Origin: Chara braunii
Lineage: Eukaryota; Streptophyta; Charophyceae; Charales; Characeae
Direction: 5' to 3'
Length of the DNA: 34,926 nt
NCBI GenBank assembly: GCA_003427395.1
Contig: BFEA01000044.1
Coordinates: forward strand, 1,791,048 to 1,825,973
Shown: positions 1 to 6,884 of the stretch, one piece after another
Position numbering within the stretch: the first letter of the stretch is position 1
Layout of the letters: the number at the start of each line of letters is the position of its first letter
Position numbers and translations under genes: made by a program
Notes under the pieces: generated by a model
What the model was told of the DNA's origin: nothing
What the model saw: the letters and a program-made list of their open reading frames with translations, nothing else
Database searches by the model: none

Positions 1-72
<72 letters not shown>
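1..72. repeat. (GA)36 microsatellite at window start
   Basis: Perfect GA dinucleotide tract of 36 units. It is the reverse-complement class of the CT tract that ends the window, which suggests the contig was cut at unresolvable microsatellites. Confidence 0.98.
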
Positions 73-76
<4 letters not shown>

Positions 77-126
77 CACAGGGGAGGATACTTGGTTACA
101 TACCTGATTGAGGATTGTTGTTGCAT

Positions 127-175
127 GCGCTGATGAGCGCTGGTTACTGTTGTTGATTGCGCTGATGAGCGCTGG
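127..175. repeat. 32-bp tandem duplication
   Basis: The 17-base word GCGCTGATGAGCGCTGG occurs at 127-143 and again at 159-175, with a third partial GCGCTGAT near 220. Short local tandem duplication in intron 3 of the host gene. No coding content is recognised in 176-494, which also includes a GA-rich stretch at about 368-388. Confidence 0.85.
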
Positions 176-494
176 CTATCTGAACCACGAATTTGTAGAA
201 TATGAGTATTCGTTGAAGTTTCTGAGCTGCGCTGATTTGGTGTTCTTTATCTGGCTTTGGTTGTGCATGTTTCGTGGAGAGAGAATCTGAGCGGTTCATT
301 GCAGAGAAATGAAAAAGAAATAAAAGACAAATCAAAGACAGGGGAGGAGAAAGGCAAGAGAGAAAAAGGGAGAGAGAGAGAGACAGAGAGTTAGTTACCT
401 GGTACAGAGTCTCTGTCATGCAGCATAAACGAATGTCCGATTCATGGTCAATTGGACCAATTTTTTAAAATAGCAGCAGGGTTCCAGCTTTGAG

Positions 495-597
495 ATACCT
501 TTCTCAACCTTTTGGCTAAGATCAAGTGTCGTATCTGTTCTAAACTTCTCATCAGTTTAACATCTGACATGCGGTCCATCGGACCAATTAAAAAAAG
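495..597 (+). pseudogene. U2 snRNA-derived copy (5' half)
   Basis: From ATACCTTTCTC the sequence follows the conserved 5' domain of U2 spliceosomal RNA: CCTTTTGGCTAAGATCAAGT, then a branch-site recognition region, then CATCAGTTTAACATCTGA, then a stem IIb-like hairpin GGTCCATCGGACC. U2 pairs with the intron branch point through GUAGUA; here the copy reads GTCGTA. There is also an extra insertion (about TAAACTTCT) before the ATCAG segment. Homology fades into AATTAAAAAAAGATG where the Sm-site region should be, and the 3' stem-loops III and IV are absent. The truncation, branch-site change and A-rich end indicate a retroposed pseudogene rather than a working gene. No upstream snRNA promoter elements were seen. 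Confidence 0.8.
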
Positions 598-821
598 ATG
601 AGTACAGGTGGGAAGAACATATGGGATGCGCTCCAATGTGAGAAATACAGAGAAGAGAAAAGAAGAGGGGGGAGAAGGAGACAGAAAAACAGGCGGGTGT
701 CTGTTTTTCTTATTGTTTTATGATTCTTTAGATGGAATCGAAGCAAGGCTAGAAAGAAATAAAACGGGCAGGCTTGACAGAAGCGACAAAGCAACGAACA
801 CACAGACCTTTCCAAAAAACA

Positions 822-895
822 AAACAATTAGCTCAGTTGATTGAGCACGTAAGTGGTATTCAGGAGGTCATCGGTTCGATTCCTTATGACGTCTA
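822..895 (+). pseudogene. tRNA-like relic (A box and B box), possibly SINE head
   Basis: TTAGCTCAGTTGATTGAGCA matches a D-arm with an internal Pol III A box. GGTCATCGGTTCGATTCC matches a T-arm containing the exact B-box consensus GGTTCGATTCC. The D- and T-arms most resemble organelle-type tRNA-Thr(UGU) from memory. The anticodon arm between them does not fold, and the two acceptor strands (AAACAAT and GACGTCT) do not pair, so it cannot be a working tRNA. It may be the head of a tRNA-derived SINE or a decayed organelle tRNA transfer. Confidence 0.6.
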
Positions 896-1224
896 TTCAA
901 TCCCCCGTCGGTCCCCTGTGATACGCTTCAGGTTCACCAGTGGAGATGATTGGCTTGGGCCTCCTGGCTGGTTGCAGAAGCAGCTGCATGCTTTCCAGCT
1001 CGTGCCAGGTGTTAGGAGCCGGAGTACTGCTCCCCGCATGGAGCAGAGTTGAGCACAGTAGGACCGGGAATCCAACCCATAACCCTTAGTAGGTAACGGG
1101 TACTCTTTGACCTTAAACCCTGTGGTTGACTTTCGAAACATGGAACGGGGTTCCTTGCTGGTTGGGTTGCCGTGCCCCTTGCAGGTCCGGAAGGTGGGTA
1201 GATCAGTTTGAGTACACAGCCTGA
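896..1224. other. Intron 3 sequence, nothing recognised
   Basis: Mixed-composition sequence directly after the tRNA-like relic. It could be the body of a SINE whose head is the tRNA-like part, but no second copy or A-tail is visible in this window. Open frames here are short and overlap on both strands without recognisable protein. Confidence 0.5.
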
Positions 1225-1436
1225 GGTAGGTAGTGCGAGATGGGAAAATATTGAGAAAAGAAAATAGCATAGCAAATGCAGTTGTCCCCCCATACGAGGA
1301 GCAGGCAGCCTACATTATGAAAAAAGAAAATAGAAAAAAAGAGACAGGGAGAGAGAGAGAGGACGCTCAACAGACCTTTATCGCATCATCATACCTCACA
1401 GATACTACCAAATTGTGCTAGGCGTACCATTTAGAG

Positions 1437-1474
1437 CTGTCTCTTATACACATCTAGATGTGTATAAGAGACAG
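1437..1474. other. Nextera mate-pair junction adapter (artefact)
   Basis: Perfect 38-bp palindrome made of CTGTCTCTTATACACATCT followed by its reverse complement. This is the Tn5 mosaic-end junction adapter of Illumina Nextera mate-pair libraries, not biological sequence. It is flanked by identical copies of the same 212 bp (1225-1436 and 1475-1686), as expected when an untrimmed mate-pair read is built into a contig. The likely true sequence joins 1436 directly to 1687. Confidence 0.97.
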
Positions 1475-1686
1475 GGTAGGTAGTGCGAGATGGGAAAATA
1501 TTGAGAAAAGAAAATAGCATAGCAAATGCAGTTGTCCCCCCATACGAGGAGCAGGCAGCCTACATTATGAAAAAAGAAAATAGAAAAAAAGAGACAGGGA
1601 GAGAGAGAGAGGACGCTCAACAGACCTTTATCGCATCATCATACCTCACAGATACTACCAAATTGTGCTAGGCGTACCATTTAGAG
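1475..1686. repeat. False second copy of 1225-1436
   Basis: Base-for-base repeat of 1225-1436 at an offset of exactly 250 bases, separated from it only by the library adapter. Identical open frames of 62 codons appear in both copies. Treat as an assembly duplication; the window is probably 250 bp too long here. Confidence 0.93.
1617..1686 (-). pseudogene. Decayed duplicate of CIAO1 exon 3 end and splice donor
   Basis: On the minus strand this matches the last part of CIAO1 exon 3 plus its donor (1741-1812). The frame reads about K-W-Y-A-stop-H-N-L-V-V-S-V-R-Y-D-D-A-I-K followed by GTCTGTTGAG, against [19 protein letters not shown] in the real exon. A stop codon and several substitutions show it is not coding. 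Both copies sit beside GAGAGA-rich DNA, so slippage or unequal exchange at the microsatellite may have made the duplication. The identical block at 1367-1436 is the artefact partner, not a third copy. Confidence 0.75.
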
Positions 1687-1751
1687 AGAGTGAGAGAAGG
1701 ACACAGAGAGAGAGAGAGACAGAGAGACTGAGAGAGGGAGGCTCAACAGAC

Positions 1752-1970
1752 CTTTATCGTATCGTCGTAGCTCGCGGATACTACCAAGTCGTGTTTGGGG
1801 TGCCATTTAACCATCTTCACGTCTTGAGTGTGACCATAGAGGACAGATATGAAGGCAAAGTCATCCTCTTCCTGTCTCTCCCAGATCCAGACACTCTTAT
1901 CCCGACTACATGTGGCCAAATACTGGCCAGACCTGCTCCAGGCAACACTTTTCACTTCGTTTTCATGACC
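1752..1970 (-). CDS. CIAO1 exon 3 (WD40 repeats 3-4)
   Basis: Third coding exon in the window: 219 bases, 73 codons, residues 114-186. It completes WD40 repeat 3 ([11 protein letters not shown] ... [14 protein letters not shown]) and carries most of repeat 4 ([15 protein letters not shown] ... SASYDDTIK). These are hallmark blocks of CIAO1/Cia1, the WD40 scaffold of the cytosolic iron-sulphur targeting complex that, with MMS19 and CIAO2, delivers clusters to cytosolic and nuclear apoproteins. The acceptor is TTCCCACCTGCAG before GGT and the donor is AAG then GTCTGT, both phase 0. Family members are about 340-350 residues, so roughly 160 residues remain in exons at lower coordinates outside the window. 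A decayed copy of its donor end lies nearby at 1617-1686. Confidence 0.93.
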
Positions 1971-2040
1971 CTGCAGGTGGGAATAACGAGCGCACAAAAC
2001 AAAAGGATTTAGTTTTTTGTTAAATGGACCATTTATCGAT

Positions 2041-2510
2041 TTCTGTGTTTCTGTTACGGACTCAGCCAGGGCTCGATCCCTGGTCCACGGGTTACCACCC
2101 GCCAGGCTGCTATTTTATTCCGAGTTCCTGATTTCCGGTTTCTGGACTGCTGGTGCCCTCTGCAGTTGGCGCCAGAGAGCACAAATGGGTAACCGTTGCC
2201 CGTACCCGGCTGTACCCAACTGTAACCGCCTGGTTATGGGCGGGTATGGGTACCCTTTCCGAAGGGGGAGTTAGGTATGGGCAGGCACAAACAAAAGGTG
2301 GTGGTTGTTAGGGGGGCCACAATTGCCCTTTTTGGAGATCAAGGGTGGGTAGGGGCAGGTAGGGGTAGGGGTAAGCAAAATAAAAACGGGTATGGGCAGC
2401 CGGAAAAAAAAAAATAGACAGGTATGGCAGGTACGGGTGGCCAAAAAAATGAAGGGGTGGGTACGGGCGGGTAGAGGTTCCCATCGGGTAACCATGGTAT
2501 ACCCGATGTG
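2041..2510. repeat. GGGTA/TACCC-rich low-complexity block
   Basis: After a short stretch with a perfect T-arm-like hairpin (CCAGGGCTCGATCCCTGG near 2067), the sequence from about 2185 is dominated by GGGTA(T/C)GGG words. TACCC-rich DNA on the left (GCCCGTACCCGG, TACCCAACTG) and GGGTA-rich DNA on the right form a loose inverted arrangement ending in ATGGTATACCCGATG. No protein is supported; the minus-strand Pro/Leu/Tyr-rich frames are translations of the repeat. Confidence 0.6.
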
Positions 2511-3007
2511 AGTTTTGTAGCTTTGCAGGCTTTGTATTTTTGCTCAAGCATAACACTCTTCTCATATTCGAAATTTCTTGCTTTCCCATGAAGCAACGTT
2601 TTTCCTCGCAAGGGTGAATTTTATATCTCTTTGTTTATTTATCTTTTGTTTTTCAAAATTTAAGACAATTTTCATATGTGTGTAACCCTGTGTATGTAAC
2701 ATTTATGTGTGTGTGTCGCAGGTGTGTATGCGTGTTTGTGTGTGTCAGAGTGTATGCGTGTGCGACAGACCGAGGGTTGTTGCATTTGCAGATGCTATAC
2801 ATGTTGCATAGGCTGCTGTAGCACCAGATGCATCCATAACAGCATCAGAGTGACCAGATGTAACAACTGTTGCTGTTGCGGCGGTAGCTGAAGCAGCTGC
2901 CACATCTCGAAAAAAAAAATAATAATAATAATATTAACAATAACAAAAACAACCACGTCAATCCTGTGACGTCCAGGGGGTTGGGGACAGTTGGGGGCTG
3001 TTAAGGA
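2511..3007. other. Low-complexity intron DNA
   Basis: AT-rich stretch, then a TGTGTG-rich segment around 2700-2765 and an AAT tract at about 2918-2931. Cysteine-rich short frames here come from the TG and GCTGTTGC words. Nothing functional recognised. Confidence 0.5.
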
Positions 3008-3440
3008 CAACCAGGGGTTAGGCGCAGTTAGGGACAGTTAGGGACAATTAGGGGCGGTTAGGGACAGTTAGGAGCAGGTAGGGACAATAAGGGGCGGTTA
3101 TGGGCGGTTAGGGGATGGTGCGTGATGAGCATGGGTGGTTGTGGGTGGGTGCCTATAATTATGGGTAGGTACGGGTGGGTACTGGTAAAGAAACTTGGGT
3201 AGGGCCTATGGGTGGTAAACAAACAGTTTGGGTTCAGGTGGCCATGGGCGGTTTTGAAAAAAAATGTTCATGGGCAGATATGGCCAGTTACATGCTGAAG
3301 AGGTTCAGGTAGGGTAGGTCTGGGTATACTTTTTTTTTTTTTTTAGCAGGTGGAGATGGGTAAGGGTCCAGCATGCTAGGTATAAAGTGGGTATGGGTGG
3401 TTGGTTCTCAAAGAGGGTGTGGTTAGGTCAGGTACAAGTA
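3008..3440 (+). repeat. GTTAGGGAC minisatellite and GGGTGGGTA-rich tail
   Basis: From about 3008 to 3115 the plus strand is a degenerate array with a period near 10 bases built on GGTTAGGGACA, containing many TTAGGG and TTAGGGG cores. It grades into GGGTGGGTA-type DNA up to about 3440, including a T-run at about 3330-3345. Dense G-runs make quadruplex formation on the plus strand plausible. It resembles telomere-type words but is not an exact telomeric array. Confidence 0.75.
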
Positions 3441-3556
3441 TTCCTAAAAATAGCAGTTGCAAACTTTGATGGATGCTGCAGAGAGAATGGCAACCAGCAG
3501 ATTATCAGATCAAGAGAGATGGAACAAGAAGAGATACGTAAGGAAACAGAAACTAA

Positions 3557-3835
3557 AGGTTTGGTGACGTTGTCCTCCTATTCAAAATTTCCCTTGAGAC
3601 TCAGTGGACCAAACAATTGGAGCCCAGATGGCTCGGTCCTTACAAAATTACAGGTGAAGCAGAAGGCAAAGTCTATGAGATATCAGAGATGGATGGCTCG
3701 AGAGTTCATGATATGGTAACAGGGTCAAGACTTCGTAAGTTTATCTTCAGAGACCCTGACCTGGTCCCTACAACGATCACAGGAAAAGGAAAGAAAAGTC
3801 AATCATCCAGTAAGACAGCAGTTTCAGAAAGTTGA
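3557..3835 (+). pseudogene. Ty3/gypsy integrase C-terminal (GPY/F) fragment
   Basis: One open frame runs from just after a TAA (3554-3556) to TGA at 3833. It begins R-F-G-D-V-V-L-L-F-K, continues through TQWTKQLEPRWLGPYKI and ends with GSRLRKF and a basic tail. GD-V-LLF followed by W-x-GPY-x-I and a final RL-KF is the layout of the chromovirus/gypsy integrase GPY/F module, which helps position integration. No catalytic core or zinc-binding part is visible upstream, so this is the isolated 3' end of a pol gene on the plus strand, antisense to the host gene. Confidence 0.75.
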
Positions 3836-3841
3836 GAGCTA

Positions 3842-4444
3842 CGTAGCACCGTGTTCGCATTCGAAGGCGAACGCGAACATGTTCGCCCGAACGTGAACAA
3901 GCGCCCAAAACCCTCCGAACGCGAACATAAAAAAAAGAAAAAAACAGTTCTCTGAAAAATCTGAAACAAATATATGTTATGTAAAATAATAATACAAGCA
4001 ACTTTTGCCCTGGAGTCATGTTCAAATTTGTAGCCCATCACGAGTTAAAAATAAAAAACCGAAAAAATATATATATACCGACAGTCTGTAGAGTTTTCCA
4101 TCTGGTGTGGGTGAGTGATAGTCTACTTTGATTTTGGTTAAGGTAGATTATCATTTACAGTGTAATCAGTGAGGGGATTCTGCAGACTGATGAGGGTTCA
4201 GCCTCCTGATGAGTCGGTGAAACTCTGACGAAACAGTTTGTCACAGCCCCTCATTTGTTGTCCTCTTCTCTCTCTCTGCCTACGGTTTACCGGGCAGTTC
4301 TGTTTGTGACGATATATTTACATATATTTTACGAAAAAAAATACGTTCGCCCGAACATGTTCGCAAGCTGTTCGCGCGAACACGTTCGCGCGAACGTGAA
4401 GGAGCGCGAACGTGAAGGAGCGCGAACACGTTCGCCGTGCTACG
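3842..4444. mobile_element. TIR element rich in GTTCGCG words
   Basis: About 600 bp bounded by CGTAGCAC at the left and GTGCTACG at the right. Long subterminal arms are built from GTTCG/CGAAC words (GCGAACATGTTCGCCCGAAC on the left, CGCGAACACGTTCGCGCGAA on the right), which pair as imperfect inverted repeats. The centre is AT-rich and carries a hammerhead-like motif (4190-4254). No transposase is encoded, so it is non-autonomous. A related, partial copy lies at about 23054-23275. Confidence 0.7.
4190..4254 (+). ncRNA. Candidate hammerhead ribozyme
   Basis: The invariant core is present in order: CTGATGA (4206-4212); a stem II closed by GTC/GAC; GAAA (4230-4233); a 3-bp stem III (ACA/TGT with a GTT loop); then GTC (4240-4242) as the predicted cleavage triplet. 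ATGAGGG (4190-4196) is perfectly complementary to CCCTCAT (4248-4254), giving a distal stem I of 7 bp. The core-proximal part of stem I (4197-4205 against 4243-4247) does not pair well, which is the main doubt. Short stem III hammerheads are known from Penelope-like elements and plant retrozymes; assignment to either is not shown here. Confidence 0.45.
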
Positions 4445-4890
4445 CAGGCTAAGAGAGTATAGTGAGGCAGTGAGGTACTGTAAAGATAAGGGTTTCGGCA
4501 GACATTGACTACTCTTGCATTGTGAATTCAGCATGTCAGACTTTATCACAAGGGACTTGGGAGAGACTTTTCCGATGATCCGTATTTGTTTCTGCATCTG
4601 AACTGATTTTACTATTTTTTATAAGCGACAGAATCAATGAGATCAAAGTGTCATGAATGATAGGCCACAGTCGATCCATGAATATCAAATCCCTAAGTGG
4701 GTAACTAACTGTGAAGTGCAATTGCAGTAATATCGAGTTCGGAGAACTCGTGGCTGCGGCACATCAAAGAGTAACTAGTATTAATCTCAAGAGAAAATAT
4801 GATCGGCATAAAGAAATTCAGCCTTGCTTGACGAGAGAGTTGTCAGCCTGGGGACTAGATGTTTCTTGACTAAGTTGCCTATCTTTCGTC
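4445..4890. other. Intron 2 sequence, nothing recognised
   Basis: Mixed sequence with no supported coding, RNA or repeat feature. Confidence 0.5.
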
Positions 4891-4891
4891 C

Positions 4892-5128
4892 CAGATGAGG
4901 GAAGGGACCTCTCTGGGGCCAGTATCTCTATGTTTCCTTGAGGCTGATGGGAGGTCTATTGGGAGTATTCTCAGATGAGGAAAGGGACCTCTCTGGGATC
5001 AGCACTTTGTATTTCCTGAGGCTGAAGGGAAGTCTCTAGGAAGTGCATTGTCGGTTGTCGCTTGTTGTTGTTCAGTGCCTTTTGAGACCGAAGGGAAGTC
5101 TTTTGAGAAATGTTTGTTCTGATATCTG
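4892..5128. repeat. ~80-bp degenerate tandem repeat
   Basis: CAGATGAGG(G/A)AAGGGACC starts copies at 4892 and 4972; each continues through TTTCCTTGAGGCTGA or a close variant and (G/A)G(G/A)TCT. A third partial copy (GAGACCGAAGGGAAGTC) lies around 5085-5101. No function evident. Confidence 0.75.
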
Positions 5129-5219
5129 GGGCATGGACTGTTTGACTGCGGGCTTGAGATGTTTGTTTGGCTGTCTGTGCCTGGGATTTTCTTCTCTAAC
5201 CTAAAGATGCATTGATTGT

Positions 5220-5765
5220 CGGGGCTAGCGAGAGCCTTACCGTAGTAGGTTGCAATCTGGTGGGGTCAGCAGGTCTCCGACGCGAGTGTCGAATTCCGTA
5301 GTTGACTGAGGCTAAGACTCCGGGAGTCTGGCCTGTGAGGTCAAAAGGGGTCAGCACCGCATTTAGAGGATGCAATCCAGTAAGGTTCGCCAGAGCCTGG
5401 ACTCGTGGTTAGACCGGGTCCCACGTTCGAAAATTTAGGCAGGGCACCCAGCGCCCTAGGCCAAAAACTGGTGGGTGAGCCGGTCCCCGATCGCAGTGGT
5501 CGAATCCGGGTACGGGACAGTTGGGCTGAATGAAGGTTTACTGTCATAGGGTGACCAGACCCGCTATAGTCTGGGTGTCCTGGCGAGAGTGCCAAAGGGT
5601 CACCATACTCGAGTAGTGGGTATGGTGGTCTTGACCTGGAGGCAGGTTAAAGGGGTCGTCAAGACAGATAGTCTGATTGGTCCTGGCCTAAGGCGGGCCG
5701 AATGAGGTATGTCAGACTGACGAGAGGCCTGTCATTCCTGGCCAGTGGTGGGCCAAAACCAAGGC
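5220..5765. repeat. Array of degenerate hairpin repeats
   Basis: Recurring short inverted motifs of the form CCTGGCC-n-GGYGGGCCRAA are separated by 40-60 bases of loosely conserved sequence (for example near 5625, 5680 and 5740). Other units contain CAGGTCTCCGA and CCGGTCCCCGA followed by GTGTCGAAT or GTGGTCGAAT. The copies are diverged but the hairpin placement recurs. No protein or RNA family is recognised. Confidence 0.5.
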
Positions 5766-5834
5766 AATCAATAACTCTTGGGTATGAAGAACTGTTTGTA
5801 TTACTTATTATTTTATTTTGGGTTTATCTTATTT

Positions 5835-5898
5835 TGTTCTATTTAATTATTGTTTGATGATTGTTTGTTCTATTTAATTATTGTTTGATGATTGTTTG
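5835..5898. repeat. 32-bp perfect tandem duplication
   Basis: TGTTCTATTTAATTATTGTT and the following TGATGATTGTTT occur twice back to back (offset 32). Confidence 0.95.
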
Positions 5899-5904
5899 TC
5901 AGTA

Positions 5905-6400
5905 AGCCTGTATGTTGGGACTGTGGAACTTGCTGTTTTGCAGGATCATGCAGACACATCAAAAGCTTCAAGGCCAGGGAAAAGAAAAGGGGTTTGGTAT
6001 CCCCCTTTATTTGTCTGAGAAGTGAGGATATGCCTCGCTCAGACCAAAGAAAAATAACAGGGTTTGGTATCCCCAGAGTTGCTTGAGAAGTTGAGAAGAC
6101 GTCTCACTCAAGTCAGAGAACAAGAAAAGGGTTTGGTATACCCTATCCCCAGTATGGCAGACAGAAGGAGTGTCCTCAATGTTAAAGTCAATTGGACAAA
6201 TATCCCTGGCACCACCGTCAAAACAAGGAACAAGGTAACTTCATAGCTGAAAAAGTTCAGCGACAAGTCAAGCCAGCAGCAGATGAGAAATCCTTCCTAA
6301 ATTCATTTGGTGGCCGACAAGCGGCCTGGTTCACAAGGAACCTGCATCCCCGACCTCGAGGTATTCAAACTCATAAGCCAGGGGCGCTATGGAATGGACT
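5905..6400 (+). other. Retroelement-like leader or gag relic with ~70-bp repeats
   Basis: The block GGGTTTGGTATCCCC or GGGTTTGGTATACCC recurs near 5993, 6060 and 6129, each after AAGAAAAGG or a close variant and followed in the first two cases by a segment ending in CTCAGACCAAAG or CTCAAGTCAGAGAA. Short frames contain VSPELLEKLRRRLTQVREQ and a Cys-rich stretch CWDCGTCCFAGSCRH, which could be a worn zinc-knuckle. The composition fits retrotransposon leader or gag DNA, but no domain is intact and I do not claim a family. Confidence 0.35.
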
Positions 6401-6424
6401 GAAGAGTCAAGAAAAGAAAAGGAT

Positions 6425-6884
6425 TCAGAAGTTCAAGGAAAAATCACGCTTATACAGGATATAGAGGATAGCCATGAACTCGAGCTGAAGAAGTGTGAGG
6501 AGAAAGATAAGGCAGAAAATAGTACAATCACTAAGATGAGAAGAGGGAGAAATTGTACATGGGACAGAGGTTGATGGAATAGGCATTAGGGCTCTACTTG
6601 CCGCGGGGATAGTAGGTGCTCTAGGTGAGTATGGAGGAGAAGAAGTGTCGGGCATGCTCCTCAAACTTCTTCTAGAAGTACTTCATCCTCGTAGGGGATG
6701 GAGTCCTTTCGTACCAGCCGGTAAAAGGCTGGCGCGGGTATGGCCTCATGTGGGAGCCGTAACCTCGCACTTCCTCGTCCTCCTCTGAGCTATATTCATG
6801 CCGTGTGCGAGTTGCCAGCTCTTCACGAGTTTTTCCTCCCCTGCCACCTCTTCCTCTTCCCTGTCCTCGACGTGCCTTCGGCAT
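6425..6884 (-). pseudogene. Unrecognised Arg/Gly- and Pro/Ser-rich ORF relic
   Basis: From an ATG at 6884 the minus strand encodes MPKARRGQGRGRGGRGGKTR, then an acidic patch SSEEDEEV and RTPSPTRMKYF, and stops at 6672. In another frame immediately downstream (6664 to 6425) it continues with a Pro/Ser-rich stretch (MPDTSSPPYSPRAPTIPAAS) and a hydrophobic end. RG-rich, acidic and PS-rich low-complexity segments in this order are common in retrotransposon gag leaders and in disordered RNA-binding proteins. No conserved domain is visible and the frame change argues for decay. Confidence 0.35.

Noticed and set aside
127-175. CTGATGA words as hammerhead cores
   Set aside because: No GAAA or pairing stem II follows either copy; they are part of a tandem duplication.
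1367-1436. A third copy of the exon 3 junction
   Set aside because: It lies in the block 1225-1436 that is identical to 1475-1686 across the adapter, so it is the same genomic copy counted twice.
2165-2195. TTGGCGCCAGAGAGCAC as a primer-binding site
   Set aside because: It forms one arm of a local hairpin with GTGCCCTCT just upstream and no LTR is visible on its left.
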